Assembly (NCBI GenBank): GCA_020850715.1
Contig: JADZED010000020.1
Location: 1-64,000, forward strand
Source: Acidobacteriota bacterium
Lineage (GTDB): Bacteria > Acidobacteriota > Vicinamibacteria > Vicinamibacterales > CAVVIG01
Direction of reading: 5' to 3'
Length of the DNA: 64,000 bases
Shown here: piece by piece, positions 26,378 through 36,216 of the stretch
Layout of the letters: every line of letters starts with the position of its first letter
Numbering within the stretch: position 1 is the first letter of the stretch
Translations under genes and position numbers: made by a program
The notes under the pieces: generated by a model
Told to the model about the DNA's origin: nothing
What the model saw: the letters and a program-made list of their open reading frames with translations, nothing else
The model's database searches: none

Positions 26378-27883
26378 GTGCTGCGCAACGTGGGCAGCAA
26401 CTGGGTGCTGCTGGCCGTCAACGTCGCGACGACCTACGTGCTGACCCCGTTCATCATCCGCACTCTGGGCAACGACGGGTACGGCACCTGGACGCTGATC
26501 GCCTCGATCTGCGGCTACATCGGCCTGTTCGCGCTCGGCGTGCCGGTCGCCTGCGTCCGCTACCTCGCCCAGCACCTCGCCAAGGGCGACCTGGGGAAGG
26601 TGAACGCGACGATCGGGAGCTGTGCGGGACTGTATCTCGGCGTCGGCGCGATCGCCGTGCTGGCCGGCGCGTCGGTGATGCCTCTGCTGCACACGTTCGC
26701 AATTCCCGAAGGCCTCGAAGCGCAGGCCTCCCTGAGCTTCGGGCTGATGACGATCTATGTCTCGGCCGGCTTCATCGGGCTGCTGCCCGAAGGGATCATG
26801 CTCGCGCACCACGACTTCGTCGTGCGCAATGCGGTCCGCATCTCGGTGCTGCTGCTGCGGCTCGGCCTGAGCGTGCTGCTGCTGACGTTGCGCCCGACCC
26901 TCGCGGTGCTCGCTCTGGTCCAGCTCGCGTGTCTGTCCTTCGACGTCTCGACAACCTGGTACCTGATCGTGAAGCGCTATCCTGGCGTGCGCATCAGCGT
27001 CGCCGATTTCGACTGGCGCATGGTCCGGCAGATCTTCTCCTTCAGCCTCTACGTCCTGCTGCTGACCGCCGGCGCGCGCCTCGCGTTCGAAACCGATGCG
27101 ATCGTCATCGGCGCCTTCCTCGACGTGTCGGTGATCCCGTTCTACGTGATCGCCAACAGCCTGATCGTCTACCTGATGGAACTGGTCGTCTCGATCGCGG
27201 CCGTCGTCTCCCCGATGGCGACCCGGCTGCACGCGGAAGGGCGGATGGACGAGCTGCGGACGATCTTCCTCAAGTGGTCGAAGGTCGCGCTGTCCATCAC
27301 CATTGTCGCCGGCCTCTTCCTGATCGTGCTGGGCCCGCGCTTTGTCGGCTGGTGGATCGATCCGTCGTACGAGCAGCCGGCCGGCAGGGTGCTCCAGATC
27401 CTGATGGCGTCGAGCTTCGTCTTCCTGCCGGTGCGCGGGGTGGCGCTGCCGATCCTGATCGGGATAGGCAAGCCGCAGCGGCCGGCGATCGGCTTCATCG
27501 CGAGCGGACTGCTGAACCTCGGGCTGAGCGTCGCGCTGGCGCGGCCCCTCGGCCTGGCAGGCGTGGCGCTCGGCACGGCAATCCCCAACGGGCTCTTCGC
27601 CGCCGGCGTGCTGGCGATCGCCTGCCGCGAGCTCGAAATCGGTGCCTGGACCTATTTCCGCTACGTGGTTCCGAAAGCGGCGCTCGGAGGGATCCCCACG
27701 CTCGCGCTGCTCCTCTGGTTCAGGCTGGGGCTCGGCGTGCAGGGGCTGTTCGGCCTCGCCGCGGCCGGCGCGGCGACGGTCTTCCTGTTCGCCCTCACCT
27801 GGATCTTCTTCGTCTATCGCCGCGACCCGCTCGTGGACGTCTCACCACATCTCGCGCGGCTGCTGGCATGGGGGCGAGCATGA
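26378..27883 (+). CDS. Wzx-like lipid-linked oligosaccharide flippase
   Basis: A 501-aa polytopic membrane protein of the MATE/oligosaccharidyl-lipid flippase superfamily, starting with GTG. About 14 hydrophobic helices alternate with short basic loops; the N-terminus SNWVLLAVNVATTYVLTPFIIRTLGNDGYG carries the LG--YG motif common to Wzx and MurJ relatives. It moves the completed repeat unit across the inner membrane. It shares 4 bp with the following gene. Confidence 0.93.
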   Translation: MLRNVGSNWVLLAVNVATTYVLTPFIIRTLGNDGYGTWTLIASICGYIGLFALGVPVACVRYLAQHLAKGDLGKVNATIGSCAGLYLGVGAIAVLAGASVMPLLHTFAIPEGLEAQASLSFGLMTIYVSAGFIGLLPEGIMLAHHDFVVRNAVRISVLLLRLGLSVLLLTLRPTLAVLALVQLACLSFDVSTTWYLIVKRYPGVRISVADFDWRMVRQIFSFSLYVLLLTAGARLAFETDAIVIGAFLDVSVIPFYVIANSLIVYLMELVVSIAAVVSPMATRLHAEGRMDELRTIFLKWSKVALSITIVAGLFLIVLGPRFVGWWIDPSYEQPAGRVLQILMASSFVFLPVRGVALPILIGIGKPQRPAIGFIASGLLNLGLSVALARPLGLAGVALGTAIPNGLFAAGVLAIACRELEIGAWTYFRYVVPKAALGGIPTLALLLWFRLGLGVQGLFGLAAAGAATVFLFALTWIFFVYRRDPLVDVSPHLARLLAWGRA

Positions 27884-29115
27884 CACCGGATACGGCTCTG
27901 AGCGAAGCAAGCGTCGCGGTCGTCAACGAAGCCGGCCGCGGATTTCCGCCGCCGGAGCCTCGGGCCGAAGCCCTGCGGCTCGAGCTCGCCGACGGCCTCG
28001 ACCTGAGGGGGCCCGACGCCGATGCCCTCGCCGCGCTCATCGCGCAGCGGCCTCACTGCGGCGTGTTCATGTCGAGGGCATGGCTGTCGGGCTTCTTCAA
28101 GGATCCGCCGGCCGGCTGTCGCGCCCACCTCGCCATCTTTCGCGAGGGCGAGGCGCTGCGCGGCCTGGCGCCGCTCGGCCTGCGCGCCGGCGGCGGCCAG
28201 AACTGCGTCACCCTCCTCGGCGGCGGCGCCGGTTCAGACCGCACCGATCTGCTCGCGTCGCGCGGCTTCGAGCCGCGGTGCGCCGACCTGCTGCTCGCAT
28301 GGCTGCGCGATCGTTTCGGCGCCAGCGGATTCGTGCTGCGCCTCCGGGACGTGCCCCAGGATTCGGCGCTCTGGGCGGCGATGCACCGGCTCGCGCGCGA
28401 CAACCAGGTCGCGCTGGCGCCGCGCGAAGTCCACGCCGGCCCGTTCCTGAACGTCCGCGAATCACGCGCCCTCGCCTCGACGGGGCTCGCCGCCGCGATG
28501 GTGCTCCAGGAGTCGCTGCGGCGGCATCGCCGCTGGCTCGATCGGCGCGGCCACGTGCGCATCGAGATCCTGCGCGATCCGGGCGAAGCGCTCGATGCGT
28601 TCGATACGCTCCGGGGATTCCTGCACGAGCGCTGGCGGAGCGCCGGCGGCGAGTCCGCCGCCGACGACGTGTACCGGCAGCGGTTCAACCGGCACGCGAT
28701 CCCGCTGCTGCTCGCCGACGACTATCTGCGGATGGTGCGCATCTCGGTCGACCTGCGCACCGTCGCGGTCGTCTATGGCCTCGCGGCCGGGTCGTGGTGG
28801 GGCGCGTACCTGGTCGGCTACGACCGCCCGTGGGCCGGACGGATCCATCTGGGACGGCTGGCGCTCGGCTGCGCGATCGAGCTGTCCGCACAGGAAGGTG
28901 CCGTCGAATTCGACTTCCTGAAGGGCGCCGAGCCGGTGAAGTACCTCTGGCCCGTGCGCGAGCGGACGACGCTCGACGCCGACGTCTACTCGAGCCGCAC
29001 GCGCCCGCAGCTCACGCGCGCGGTCCACGCATCCCGTGAAATGGCCGCTGCCCTCGGCAACGCGGCGCGGCATCTCGTGTCCCGTCACGTGTCGAGGGGG
29101 AGCCGCCGGCGGTGA
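27880..29115 (+). CDS. GNAT/FemAB-like acyltransferase (second copy in locus)
   Basis: A 411-aa protein of the BcsL-like GNAT_6/FemAB group. An N-terminal half includes CGVFMSRAWLSGFF and AHLAIFREGEALRGLAPLGL; the C-terminal GNAT domain includes RISVDLRTVAVVYGLAAGS, GRIHLGRLALGCAIELSAQEG and EFDFLKGAEPVKYLWP. These conserved blocks are typical of acetyltransferases of cellulose and EPS operons, which suggests acyl modification of the polymer or its precursor. ATG 27880 overlaps the flippase stop; ATG 27868 is also in frame. Confidence 0.88.
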   Translation: MTPDTALSEASVAVVNEAGRGFPPPEPRAEALRLELADGLDLRGPDADALAALIAQRPHCGVFMSRAWLSGFFKDPPAGCRAHLAIFREGEALRGLAPLGLRAGGGQNCVTLLGGGAGSDRTDLLASRGFEPRCADLLLAWLRDRFGASGFVLRLRDVPQDSALWAAMHRLARDNQVALAPREVHAGPFLNVRESRALASTGLAAAMVLQESLRRHRRWLDRRGHVRIEILRDPGEALDAFDTLRGFLHERWRSAGGESAADDVYRQRFNRHAIPLLLADDYLRMVRISVDLRTVAVVYGLAAGSWWGAYLVGYDRPWAGRIHLGRLALGCAIELSAQEGAVEFDFLKGAEPVKYLWPVRERTTLDADVYSSRTRPQLTRAVHASREMAAALGNAARHLVSRHVSRGSRRR

Positions 29116-30320
29116 TCCTCGCATTCGCAGCGATCGCGATCCTCGCCGCCTTCGGGGTGTTCTATGTCTCGTCGGAACTCGCGGCCCGCAGGTGGATCCG
29201 CCGGCGGAGAGTCTATTACGTGTGGCCGCCCGGCCTGCGACTCCGCATCAGTCCGGACCGCCGGGTGTGTTCGACTTTCGAGCGCACGACGCGTTTCGAG
29301 GTCAACGCCGATGGCGAGCGCGGCGGCGCACTGCCGCGCCATTGCACGGGGCTCTATCGGATTCTGGTCGCGGGCGGCAGCCAGGCGGAGGGCTACCTCC
29401 TCGATCAGGACACCGCCTGGCCCGGCGCCCTGCAGCGCCTCCTCTCGACGTCCGGACGGCTGGCGGCCCTGGTCGCCTCGCGCGTGCACGTGGGCAGCAT
29501 CGCGCGTTCCGGGGTCGGCTCCGAGGCACTCGGAATGATCTTCGAGAAGGTCCTGCCGCGCTACCCGCGCCTGAGCGCCATCGTCATCATGGCCGGCGCG
29601 AGCGATGTGATCCGCTGGCTCGAGGACGGCACGCCGCCGCGGCCGATGCCGCCAAAGGTGCCCGACCTGTTCCGCTGCCACCCGGAGGCGCGCTTCGGCT
29701 GGCACCCGCGGCGATCGGCCCTGGTCGAACTGGCGCGCCGCGCGCGGCGCCGCTGGCTGCGGCCCGTCGACGTGCACGATCACAGCGGCCGGTACATGCT
29801 CCGCGCCCGCGATGCGCGCCTGCGCGCGCGGGTCCTCGAGACCACGCCGCCGCCAGAACCGATGATCGATCACTTCGATCGCTGCTTCCGGCACGCGCTG
29901 CGCCTGGCGAAGGCGCACGCCGATCGCGTGATCATCGCGCGGCAGCCATGGTGGAACGCGGGCGGCACACCGGAGGAGACGCCGCACATCTGGAGCGGCA
30001 GCATCGGCAAGGCCTGGACCGGCGACCCGCTCACGACCTTCTACTCGGTCGACGTGCTGATGGGGCTCATGGCGCGCATGGATCGCCGGGCGGCCGCCAT
30101 CGCGGAAGAACTCGACGTCGAGCAGATCGATCTCATGCCCTACCTCGCGCCGACACTCGACAACTTCTACGACTTCGTGCACCTCACGCCGGCCGGCGCG
30201 TCGATCGTGGCGCAAGCGATCGCCGCCGTCATGTTGAAGGATCCCGGCGCCGCTCCCGAAGCGCTCTGCATCGGCGAAGCCGCCCTGCCGGGCCCCGCCG
30301 CGGTGCGGGGACCTCGTTAA
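29112..30320 (+). CDS. Membrane-anchored SGNH/GDSL-like hydrolase or O-acetyl esterase
   Basis: A 402-aa protein starting with GTG. One N-terminal transmembrane helix (about 2-20) holds a periplasmic SGNH-fold domain: nucleophile candidate S90 in VAGGSQAEGYLL, oxyanion-type segment IVIMAGASDV, and D354-x2-H357 in DFVHLTPAG. Such enzymes remove or transfer O-acetyl groups on glycans; next to acyltransferases a role in setting the acetylation pattern is likely (inference). The motif spacing fits the family. Confidence 0.85.
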   Translation: MILAFAAIAILAAFGVFYVSSELAARRWIRRRRVYYVWPPGLRLRISPDRRVCSTFERTTRFEVNADGERGGALPRHCTGLYRILVAGGSQAEGYLLDQDTAWPGALQRLLSTSGRLAALVASRVHVGSIARSGVGSEALGMIFEKVLPRYPRLSAIVIMAGASDVIRWLEDGTPPRPMPPKVPDLFRCHPEARFGWHPRRSALVELARRARRRWLRPVDVHDHSGRYMLRARDARLRARVLETTPPPEPMIDHFDRCFRHALRLAKAHADRVIIARQPWWNAGGTPEETPHIWSGSIGKAWTGDPLTTFYSVDVLMGLMARMDRRAAAIAEELDVEQIDLMPYLAPTLDNFYDFVHLTPAGASIVAQAIAAVMLKDPGAAPEALCIGEAALPGPAAVRGPR

Positions 30321-30326
30321 CGCGCC

Positions 30327-32276
30327 ATGTGCGGTTTTGCCGGCATCTGGCACACACGCCTGTCGGGCCGCGAGCTGACCGCCTGCGCCGCCCGCATGAT
30401 TGCCCCCATCGTCCATCGCGGTCCGGACGACAGCGGCACCTGGACCGACGCCGGCGCCGGCGTCGCCATCGGCTTCCGCCGGCTCGCGATCCTCGACCTC
30501 TCGCCCGCCGGCCGCCAGCCGATGGCCTCGGCCAGCGGACGCTACGTCGTCGCCTTCAACGGCGAGGTCTACAACTTCATGTCGCTTCGACGGGACCTCG
30601 AGGCGCGCGGTTACCGCTTCCGCAGCCGCTCCGACACCGAAGTCATTCTCGCAGCCTTCGAGGAGTGGGGCGTTCACGAGGGCGTCTCCCGGCTGATCGG
30701 CATGTTCGCAATGGCGGTCTGGGACATCAGGCGGCGGGAGCTCGCGCTGCTGCGCGATCGGCTCGGCAAGAAGCCGCTCTACGTACACCGCGGCGAGGGA
30801 TTCGTGGCCTTCGGCTCCGAGATGAAGGCGCTTGCTGCGGGACCGTCGTTCGATACGGCCCTGGACGAGGGCGCGCTCGGCGCGTATCTCCGGTATCTCT
30901 ACATCCCGGCGCCCAGAACCATCCTCCGCAGCACGCGCAAGGTGCCGGCCGGACATATTCAGGTCGTCACCGACCCGGCCGGCCCGATGCCGCCGCCGCG
31001 CTGCTACTGGTCCGTGCGAGGAGCGGCGCTCGCCGGGCTCGCCAACCCGCACCCCGGCGGGGCAGGCGAGATCGTCGAAGAGCTCGACGCGCTGCTCGCC
31101 GACGCCGTCCGTTGCCGCCTGCAGTCCGACGTGCCCGTCGGTGCTCTGCTCTCGGGCGGCGTCGATTCCTCCACCATCGTCGCGCTCATGCGCGAGACAT
31201 CATCCGGAGCCACGCGGACCTTCACGGTCGGTTTCGACGAGCGGGACTTCGACGAGTCGCCGCACGCCGCTCGCGTCGCCGCGCACCTCGGCGCGGAGCA
31301 CACCGGGCTGCTCGTGACCGGCGCCGATGCGTGCCGCGTGGTGCCCCGGCTCGCCGAGATCTTCGACGAGCCGCTGGCCGACCCGTCGCAGATTCCGACC
31401 CTCCTGGTCTCGCAGCTCGCACGCCGGCACGTGACCGTCGCCTTGTGCGGCGATGGCGGCGACGAGCTGTTCGGCGGCTACAACCGCTATGTGTACGGCT
31501 CGCGGATCTTCCCGCGCCTCACGCGCATCCCGCGCCCGGTCCGGCAGGCGACGGCAGCCGCGCTCGGATGCATCCCGGCGCGCGCGTGGAACGCGCCACA
31601 GCGGCTGGCCTCCCGGATGCCGATCGGCCTGCCGTGCCAGCGTCTCGGCGAGCGCGTCCGGAAGCTGCAGCGCGTAATGGTCTGCGCGGGCGTCGGCGAC
31701 ATGTACCAATCGCTGCTGTCGGCCTCGGACCGGCCGCCGCTCGCCGCCTCGCCCCAGGCCGGAATCGGCGACGACGATGTGAACGCCAGGATCCTCGAGG
31801 ATCGGGAGCCGGCTGATCTGCTCGATCGCATGATGCTGGCGGACCAGAGCGTCTACCTGCCCGACGACCTGCTCGCCAAGCTCGATCGCGCCAGCATGGC
31901 CGTGAGCCTCGAGGTGCGCGCGCCGCTGCTCGATCACCGCGTCGTCGAGCTCTCGTGGCGGCTGCCGCGTTCGATGAAACTCAGGGGAAGCGTCGGCAAG
32001 TGGGCGCTGCGCCAGGTGCTCTACCGCCGCGTGCCGCCGGCGCTCGTCGAACGGCCGAAGATGGGCTTCTCCGTGCCGATCGACGCCTGGCTGCGCGGTC
32101 CGCTTCGCGAGTGGGCGCAGGATCTGCTCTTCTGTACCGGCCGCCGCGGCAATCGGCTGCACCCTCCGGCGGTCGCGCGACTCTGGACGTCGCTGCAGAA
32201 CGGGCGTGAATCGGCGGGCCTCGCCGTCTGGTCGCTCGTGATGTTCCAGGCATGGCAATCGCGATGGCTGCGCTGA
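30327..32276 (+). CDS. Asparagine-synthase-type glutamine amidotransferase of the EPS locus
   Basis: A 649-aa class II amidotransferase with an AsnB synthetase domain. The N-terminal nucleophile C2 follows Met in MCGFAGIW; glutaminase residues include RGPDDSGTW and FNGEVYN. The synthetase domain has the PP-loop LLSGGVDSSTIVAL, GDGGDELFGGYNRY and the YLPDDLLAKLDRASMAVSLEVRAPLLDH block. Homologues in exosortase-A loci (amidotransferase 1) are thought to amidate uronic acids or similar sugars rather than make free asparagine. A gap of 6 bp follows the SGNH gene. Confidence 0.94.
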   Translation: MCGFAGIWHTRLSGRELTACAARMIAPIVHRGPDDSGTWTDAGAGVAIGFRRLAILDLSPAGRQPMASASGRYVVAFNGEVYNFMSLRRDLEARGYRFRSRSDTEVILAAFEEWGVHEGVSRLIGMFAMAVWDIRRRELALLRDRLGKKPLYVHRGEGFVAFGSEMKALAAGPSFDTALDEGALGAYLRYLYIPAPRTILRSTRKVPAGHIQVVTDPAGPMPPPRCYWSVRGAALAGLANPHPGGAGEIVEELDALLADAVRCRLQSDVPVGALLSGGVDSSTIVALMRETSSGATRTFTVGFDERDFDESPHAARVAAHLGAEHTGLLVTGADACRVVPRLAEIFDEPLADPSQIPTLLVSQLARRHVTVALCGDGGDELFGGYNRYVYGSRIFPRLTRIPRPVRQATAAALGCIPARAWNAPQRLASRMPIGLPCQRLGERVRKLQRVMVCAGVGDMYQSLLSASDRPPLAASPQAGIGDDDVNARILEDREPADLLDRMMLADQSVYLPDDLLAKLDRASMAVSLEVRAPLLDHRVVELSWRLPRSMKLRGSVGKWALRQVLYRRVPPALVERPKMGFSVPIDAWLRGPLREWAQDLLFCTGRRGNRLHPPAVARLWTSLQNGRESAGLAVWSLVMFQAWQSRWLR

Positions 32277-33568
32277 CGCGCCGGCGTCCGCGCCTGCTGT
32301 TTCTCTGCCAGACGCTGCCGTACCCGCCCGACGGCGGCGTCTGGATCCGCACCTATCACGTGCTGCGGATCCTCGCGCGGGCGTTCGACATCACCGCCCT
32401 GTGCTTCGAGCGCGCGACCCGCGGCGCCGCGGGCGCCGCCCATGCAGCGGACGCGGCGGTCGCCGCGCTGCGGGCGATCGCCCGCGTCGAACGGTTCCCG
32501 CTGCCGCAGCGGGGGCGTCCGCTTCGGTTTGCCTGGGACCACATGCGCAGTCTCTCGTCGGGCCGCGTATATACCACGTACTTGTACGACTCGCGCGCGT
32601 TCGCGGCGCGGCTTGCCCACGAACTCGCGACACAGAAGTTCGACCTCGTCCATGTGGACAGCCTCGATCTCGCTCGCTTCCTGCCGGCCTGTCGTGGCCG
32701 CCGCGTGGCCGTCGTGCATCACGACATCGAGTCCGAGCTGCTCGCGCGCCGCGCGGCCGTGGAAAGAGCGGCGTGGACGCGCGCATACCTCCGCTACCAG
32801 GCGCGGCTGATGCGCGCGGTCGAGCGGTACTGGAGCCCGCGCGTCGACCTCAACGTCGTCTGCTCCGAACGCGACGCGTCGCAACTGCGGGCGATCGCAC
32901 CGCGCGCCGGTATCGAGGTCGTGCCCAACGGCGTCGATCTCGACGCCATGCAGCCCGGCGAGGCCGCCGGACGCGGCATCGTCTACGTCGGCGGCACCAG
33001 CCCGTTTCCGAACCTGGACGCGCTCGAGTACTTCTGCAGCGAAATCCTCCCGGCGATCCGCCGGCGACGGCCAGACGAGCCGGTGCGCTGGATCGGCCGG
33101 GCGACGGCCGATCAACAGAACCGCGCCCGCCGCCGGTTCGGCGTCGAGCTGACGGGGTACGTCGATGATGCGATCCCGCCGATGCGGAGCGCTGCCTGCC
33201 ACATCGCTCCCCTGCGTCTCGGCGGCGGCACACGCCTGAAGATCCTCCACGCATGGGCGCTGGGCAAACCGGTGGTGGGCACGTCGATCGCCTGCGAAGG
33301 GCTCGCGGCCGAAGACGGTCTCAACGCGCTCGTCCGCGATGCGCCTGCCGCTTTCGCCGATGCCGTCGTCGACGTCCTCGACAATCCGGCGCTCGCCCGG
33401 CAGCTCGGCTCGGCCGGACGCGACACCGCGCTGCGTCGCTACGGATGGGAGGCGATCGGCGCCCGTCTGACGGACACCTATCTGCGGCTCGCCGGCTCGA
33501 AGCCGGACGCTGCAGCTCGAGATGCCAATGCCTCACGCCGCCACACCGCACCTGCCGCTCGCGCCTGA
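32252..33568 (+). CDS. GT4 glycosyltransferase of the PEP-CTERM/EpsH1-associated type
   Basis: A 438-aa GT-B enzyme. The N-terminus LLFLCQTLPYPPDGGVWIRTYHVLRIL matches the sugar transferase family found in exosortase-A EPS loci. Further motifs are VVHHDIESELLARRA, VEVVPNGVDLDAM (partly) and the donor site PLRLGGGTRLKILHAWALGKPVVGT, split here by the glycine-rich turn. It overlaps the amidotransferase gene by 25 bp; ATG 32264 is an alternative start. Donor and acceptor unknown. Confidence 0.9.
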   Translation: MAIAMAALTRRRPRLLFLCQTLPYPPDGGVWIRTYHVLRILARAFDITALCFERATRGAAGAAHAADAAVAALRAIARVERFPLPQRGRPLRFAWDHMRSLSSGRVYTTYLYDSRAFAARLAHELATQKFDLVHVDSLDLARFLPACRGRRVAVVHHDIESELLARRAAVERAAWTRAYLRYQARLMRAVERYWSPRVDLNVVCSERDASQLRAIAPRAGIEVVPNGVDLDAMQPGEAAGRGIVYVGGTSPFPNLDALEYFCSEILPAIRRRRPDEPVRWIGRATADQQNRARRRFGVELTGYVDDAIPPMRSAACHIAPLRLGGGTRLKILHAWALGKPVVGTSIACEGLAAEDGLNALVRDAPAAFADAVVDVLDNPALARQLGSAGRDTALRRYGWEAIGARLTDTYLRLAGSKPDAAARDANASRRHTAPAARA

Positions 33569-34853
33569 TGCCGCGGCCAGATCGATGCGCTTCCCCCTCG
33601 CCAGGGGGCGCGCCGACGCGTGGGATCCGCTGCTCGCCTGCGTCGCCGCCTACATCCTCACGGCCGTTGGCCGCATACATCAACTCTTCGCACCGCTGGC
33701 GGCGTTCCATCCGGCAATGCTCGCCGGCGCGCTGGCCATCCTCCTCTACGCGCTGGATGCACGCAGCCGGCGGCGCCTCGTGCACTCGTGGGCGGCACCG
33801 GCGTCCCGTTTCACGGCGGCGCTGCTCGGCTGGATGCTGCTGTCGACGCCGTTCGCGCTGGTGATCGGCAACAGCTTCGATCTGGTCGTCCACAACTTCG
33901 TGAAGACGGTGGCAATGGTCTTCGTCATCGCCGGCTGCGTGCGCACGACGCGCGACGTGGAGCGGCTCGCGTATGCCTACTTCGCCGCGGCGGCAATCTA
34001 TGCCGTCGTCGTCGTCAGCCGCTTCAGCGTCGGCGGCGCCGACTGGCGCCTCGACAACCTCTACTACTACGACGCCAACGACTTTGCCACCTTCATCGTG
34101 ACGGCGGTGCCGTTCGGCCTCTACTTCCTGCACGCCGGACAGCCGTTCGGCCGGGGGCTCCCGGCTCTTGGCCTGGTCGTGCTCATGGTCGCCTTCGTCC
34201 AGACCGGATCGCGCGGCGGTTTCATCGCGATGAGCGCCGTTGTCATCTACGTCGTCGCGCGGTACACCACGATCCCCGCCCGCTACCGCCTGGGCGGCGC
34301 CCTGCTCCTCGTCGTCGTCGTGCTCGCCGTGGCGACCAACCGCTACTGGTCGCAGATGACGACGATCCTCGCGGACACCGACTACAACCGCACGTCGGAG
34401 ACCGGGCGCCTGCAGATCTGGTCTCGCGGCGTGGGCTACATGTTGAGGTTCCCCGTGCTCGGCGTCGGCCCGGCCAACTTCGAGACCGCGGAAGGCACGC
34501 TGTCGGACTACGCACGCCGCGCGCAGTACGGAATGGGCGTGTCGTGGAACGCTGCGCACAACAGCTACATCCAGGCTGGCGCGGAGCTCGGGTTCCCCGG
34601 ACTCGCGCTCTTCGCCGGCATTCTCGGCTCATCGCTCTGGTCTCTGCGCCGGCTCGAGCGACGGCGGTGCGAGCCGCACGGGGACGCGCTCGCGCAGCGG
34701 AAGCTGAGCCAGGCGATGGCCGCAGCGCTCATCGGCTTTGCGTGCGGCGCATTCTTCCTGTCGCTCGCCTATCACGAGATGATGTACACGCTCGTCGGGC
34801 TCGCCGTCGGGCTGGTGAAGCTGGCGCCCGCGGCTGCCGGAGCGCGCAGGTGA
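33522..34853 (+). CDS. Wzy-like O-antigen/EPS polymerase (O-antigen ligase family)
   Basis: A 443-aa polytopic membrane protein with about 11-12 helices. A large periplasmic loop contains ETGRLQIWSRGVGYML and the family motif AHNSYIQAGAELGFPGLALF; FVQTGSRGGFIAM is the conserved SRG segment. It should polymerise the flipped repeat units in the periplasm under control of the chain-length protein at 13481. The start overlaps the previous gene by 47 bp; later ATGs at 33528 and 33585 are possible. Confidence 0.9.
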   Translation: MPMPHAATPHLPLAPDAAARSMRFPLARGRADAWDPLLACVAAYILTAVGRIHQLFAPLAAFHPAMLAGALAILLYALDARSRRRLVHSWAAPASRFTAALLGWMLLSTPFALVIGNSFDLVVHNFVKTVAMVFVIAGCVRTTRDVERLAYAYFAAAAIYAVVVVSRFSVGGADWRLDNLYYYDANDFATFIVTAVPFGLYFLHAGQPFGRGLPALGLVVLMVAFVQTGSRGGFIAMSAVVIYVVARYTTIPARYRLGGALLLVVVVLAVATNRYWSQMTTILADTDYNRTSETGRLQIWSRGVGYMLRFPVLGVGPANFETAEGTLSDYARRAQYGMGVSWNAAHNSYIQAGAELGFPGLALFAGILGSSLWSLRRLERRRCEPHGDALAQRKLSQAMAAALIGFACGAFFLSLAYHEMMYTLVGLAVGLVKLAPAAAGARR

Positions 34854-36049
34854 ACGCCCTGCGCATTCCGCAAGGGCTGCGCATCGCCCACCTCATCGAG
34901 ACGTCGGGCCCGGGCGGCGCCGAGCGGATCGTCGCCGAGATCGCCACGGCGCTGCAGGCCGCCGGGGCGGAGAACGTCGTGTTCATGCCCGACGGCCACG
35001 AGCCGTGGCTGGCGGACCAGCTGCGCGGCACGGGCGTGGCCGTTCAGACCTTCCGCATCGATCGGCCGCTCTCCCCCGGGTCGCTCCGGCGTCTGCTGAT
35101 CGCGTTCCGGAAGCATCGTATTGCCGTCGCCCACAGCCACGAGTTCTCCATGGCGGTGTACGGCGGATGGGCGGCGAAGCTGGCCGGCATCCCGCACGTC
35201 GTCACGATGCACGGCGGTCGCTACTACGCGCTGCGGTGGCGGCGGCGTCTGGCCATGCGTGTGGCTGTGTCGATCAGCGGCCGGACGGTCGCCGTATCGG
35301 GTGCCCTCGGTCGGGCCATGCGCCAGGATCTGCTCCTGAGGAAGACGTCTGTGCGGGTGATTCCCAATGGCGTGCGCAACCCGCCGCCCCAGGCGGTCAC
35401 GCTACGTCGCGAGTTGGGACTGCACCCATCGGATACGCTGCTCGTCGCTGTCGGCAACCTGTACCCGGTAAAGGGACACCGTCACCTGATCGACGCAGCG
35501 GCGGCGCTGGTGGGGCGGCATCCGGGCCTGCATGCGGCCGTCGCCGGACGCGGGCCGCTCGAAGCCGACCTGCGCGCGCACGCCGACAGGTGTGGGATCG
35601 GGCCGCGGATACACCTGCTCGGCCTCCGGTCGGACGTGGCTGCAGTCCTCGCCGCTGCCGATATCGTCGTCCATCCGTCGCTCGACGAGGGGCTGCCGCT
35701 CGCAGTGCTCGAGGCGATGGTCGCCGGCCGACCGATTGTGGCCACCGGCGTGGGAGAGATTCCCGTGGTGCTCGCGCACGGCGATGCAGGGGTGCTCGTG
35801 CCGCCGGCCGATTCGCCCGCGCTCGCCGAAGCGCTCGACGGCCTGCTTCGCGAGGCGGATCGCCGACGCGCCCTCGGCGCCCGGGCCGCCGAGCGCGCCC
35901 GGCGAGAGTACGGATTGGGCCTCATGGTACGCCGCTACGCGAGCATCTACCGCGCGCTGCTGCGGCGCCGTGCGGCGCGCGGTCCGCGATTCGTCGTTCC
36001 CGGGGCGGCCGCGCCCGGCGGCCAGCTTGCGCATCGATCCGCCAGGTGA
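34850..36049 (+). CDS. GT4 glycosyltransferase, last gene of the EPS operon
   Basis: A 399-aa GT-B enzyme starting with GTG (GTGA overlap with the polymerase gene). Motifs: IAHLIETSGPGGAERIVAEI at the N-terminus, AHSHEFSMAVYGGWAA, VAVGNLYPVKGHRHLI at the start of the C-domain and VHPSLDEGLPLAVLEAMVAG at the donor site. The C-terminal 25 residues are Arg/Ala-rich. Likely adds a sugar to the repeat unit. The operon ends here, 168 bp before a convergent gene; no clear terminator is visible. Confidence 0.92.
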   Translation: MNALRIPQGLRIAHLIETSGPGGAERIVAEIATALQAAGAENVVFMPDGHEPWLADQLRGTGVAVQTFRIDRPLSPGSLRRLLIAFRKHRIAVAHSHEFSMAVYGGWAAKLAGIPHVVTMHGGRYYALRWRRRLAMRVAVSISGRTVAVSGALGRAMRQDLLLRKTSVRVIPNGVRNPPPQAVTLRRELGLHPSDTLLVAVGNLYPVKGHRHLIDAAAALVGRHPGLHAAVAGRGPLEADLRAHADRCGIGPRIHLLGLRSDVAAVLAAADIVVHPSLDEGLPLAVLEAMVAGRPIVATGVGEIPVVLAHGDAGVLVPPADSPALAEALDGLLREADRRRALGARAAERARREYGLGLMVRRYASIYRALLRRRAARGPRFVVPGAAAPGGQLAHRSAR

Positions 36050-36216
36050 CGACGATAAAGCTCGCGCCCTGCTGTGCGGCCCGTGCGCGCTCCTGCCGTC
36101 GTACGGCCCCGACCGGCTCGCGATGTCGCCCGAACCGCCGACGACGATGCGGATCGATTGCTGCTCGCGGACGATTTCACATCGGGTGCGCTCGACAGCC
36201 GGATCCTGAGCGTCGC

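Noticed and set aside
29036-31816. A 926-codon plus frame overlapping the SGNH and amidotransferase genes
   Set aside because: Arginine- and proline-rich out-of-frame reading of two clearly coding genes.
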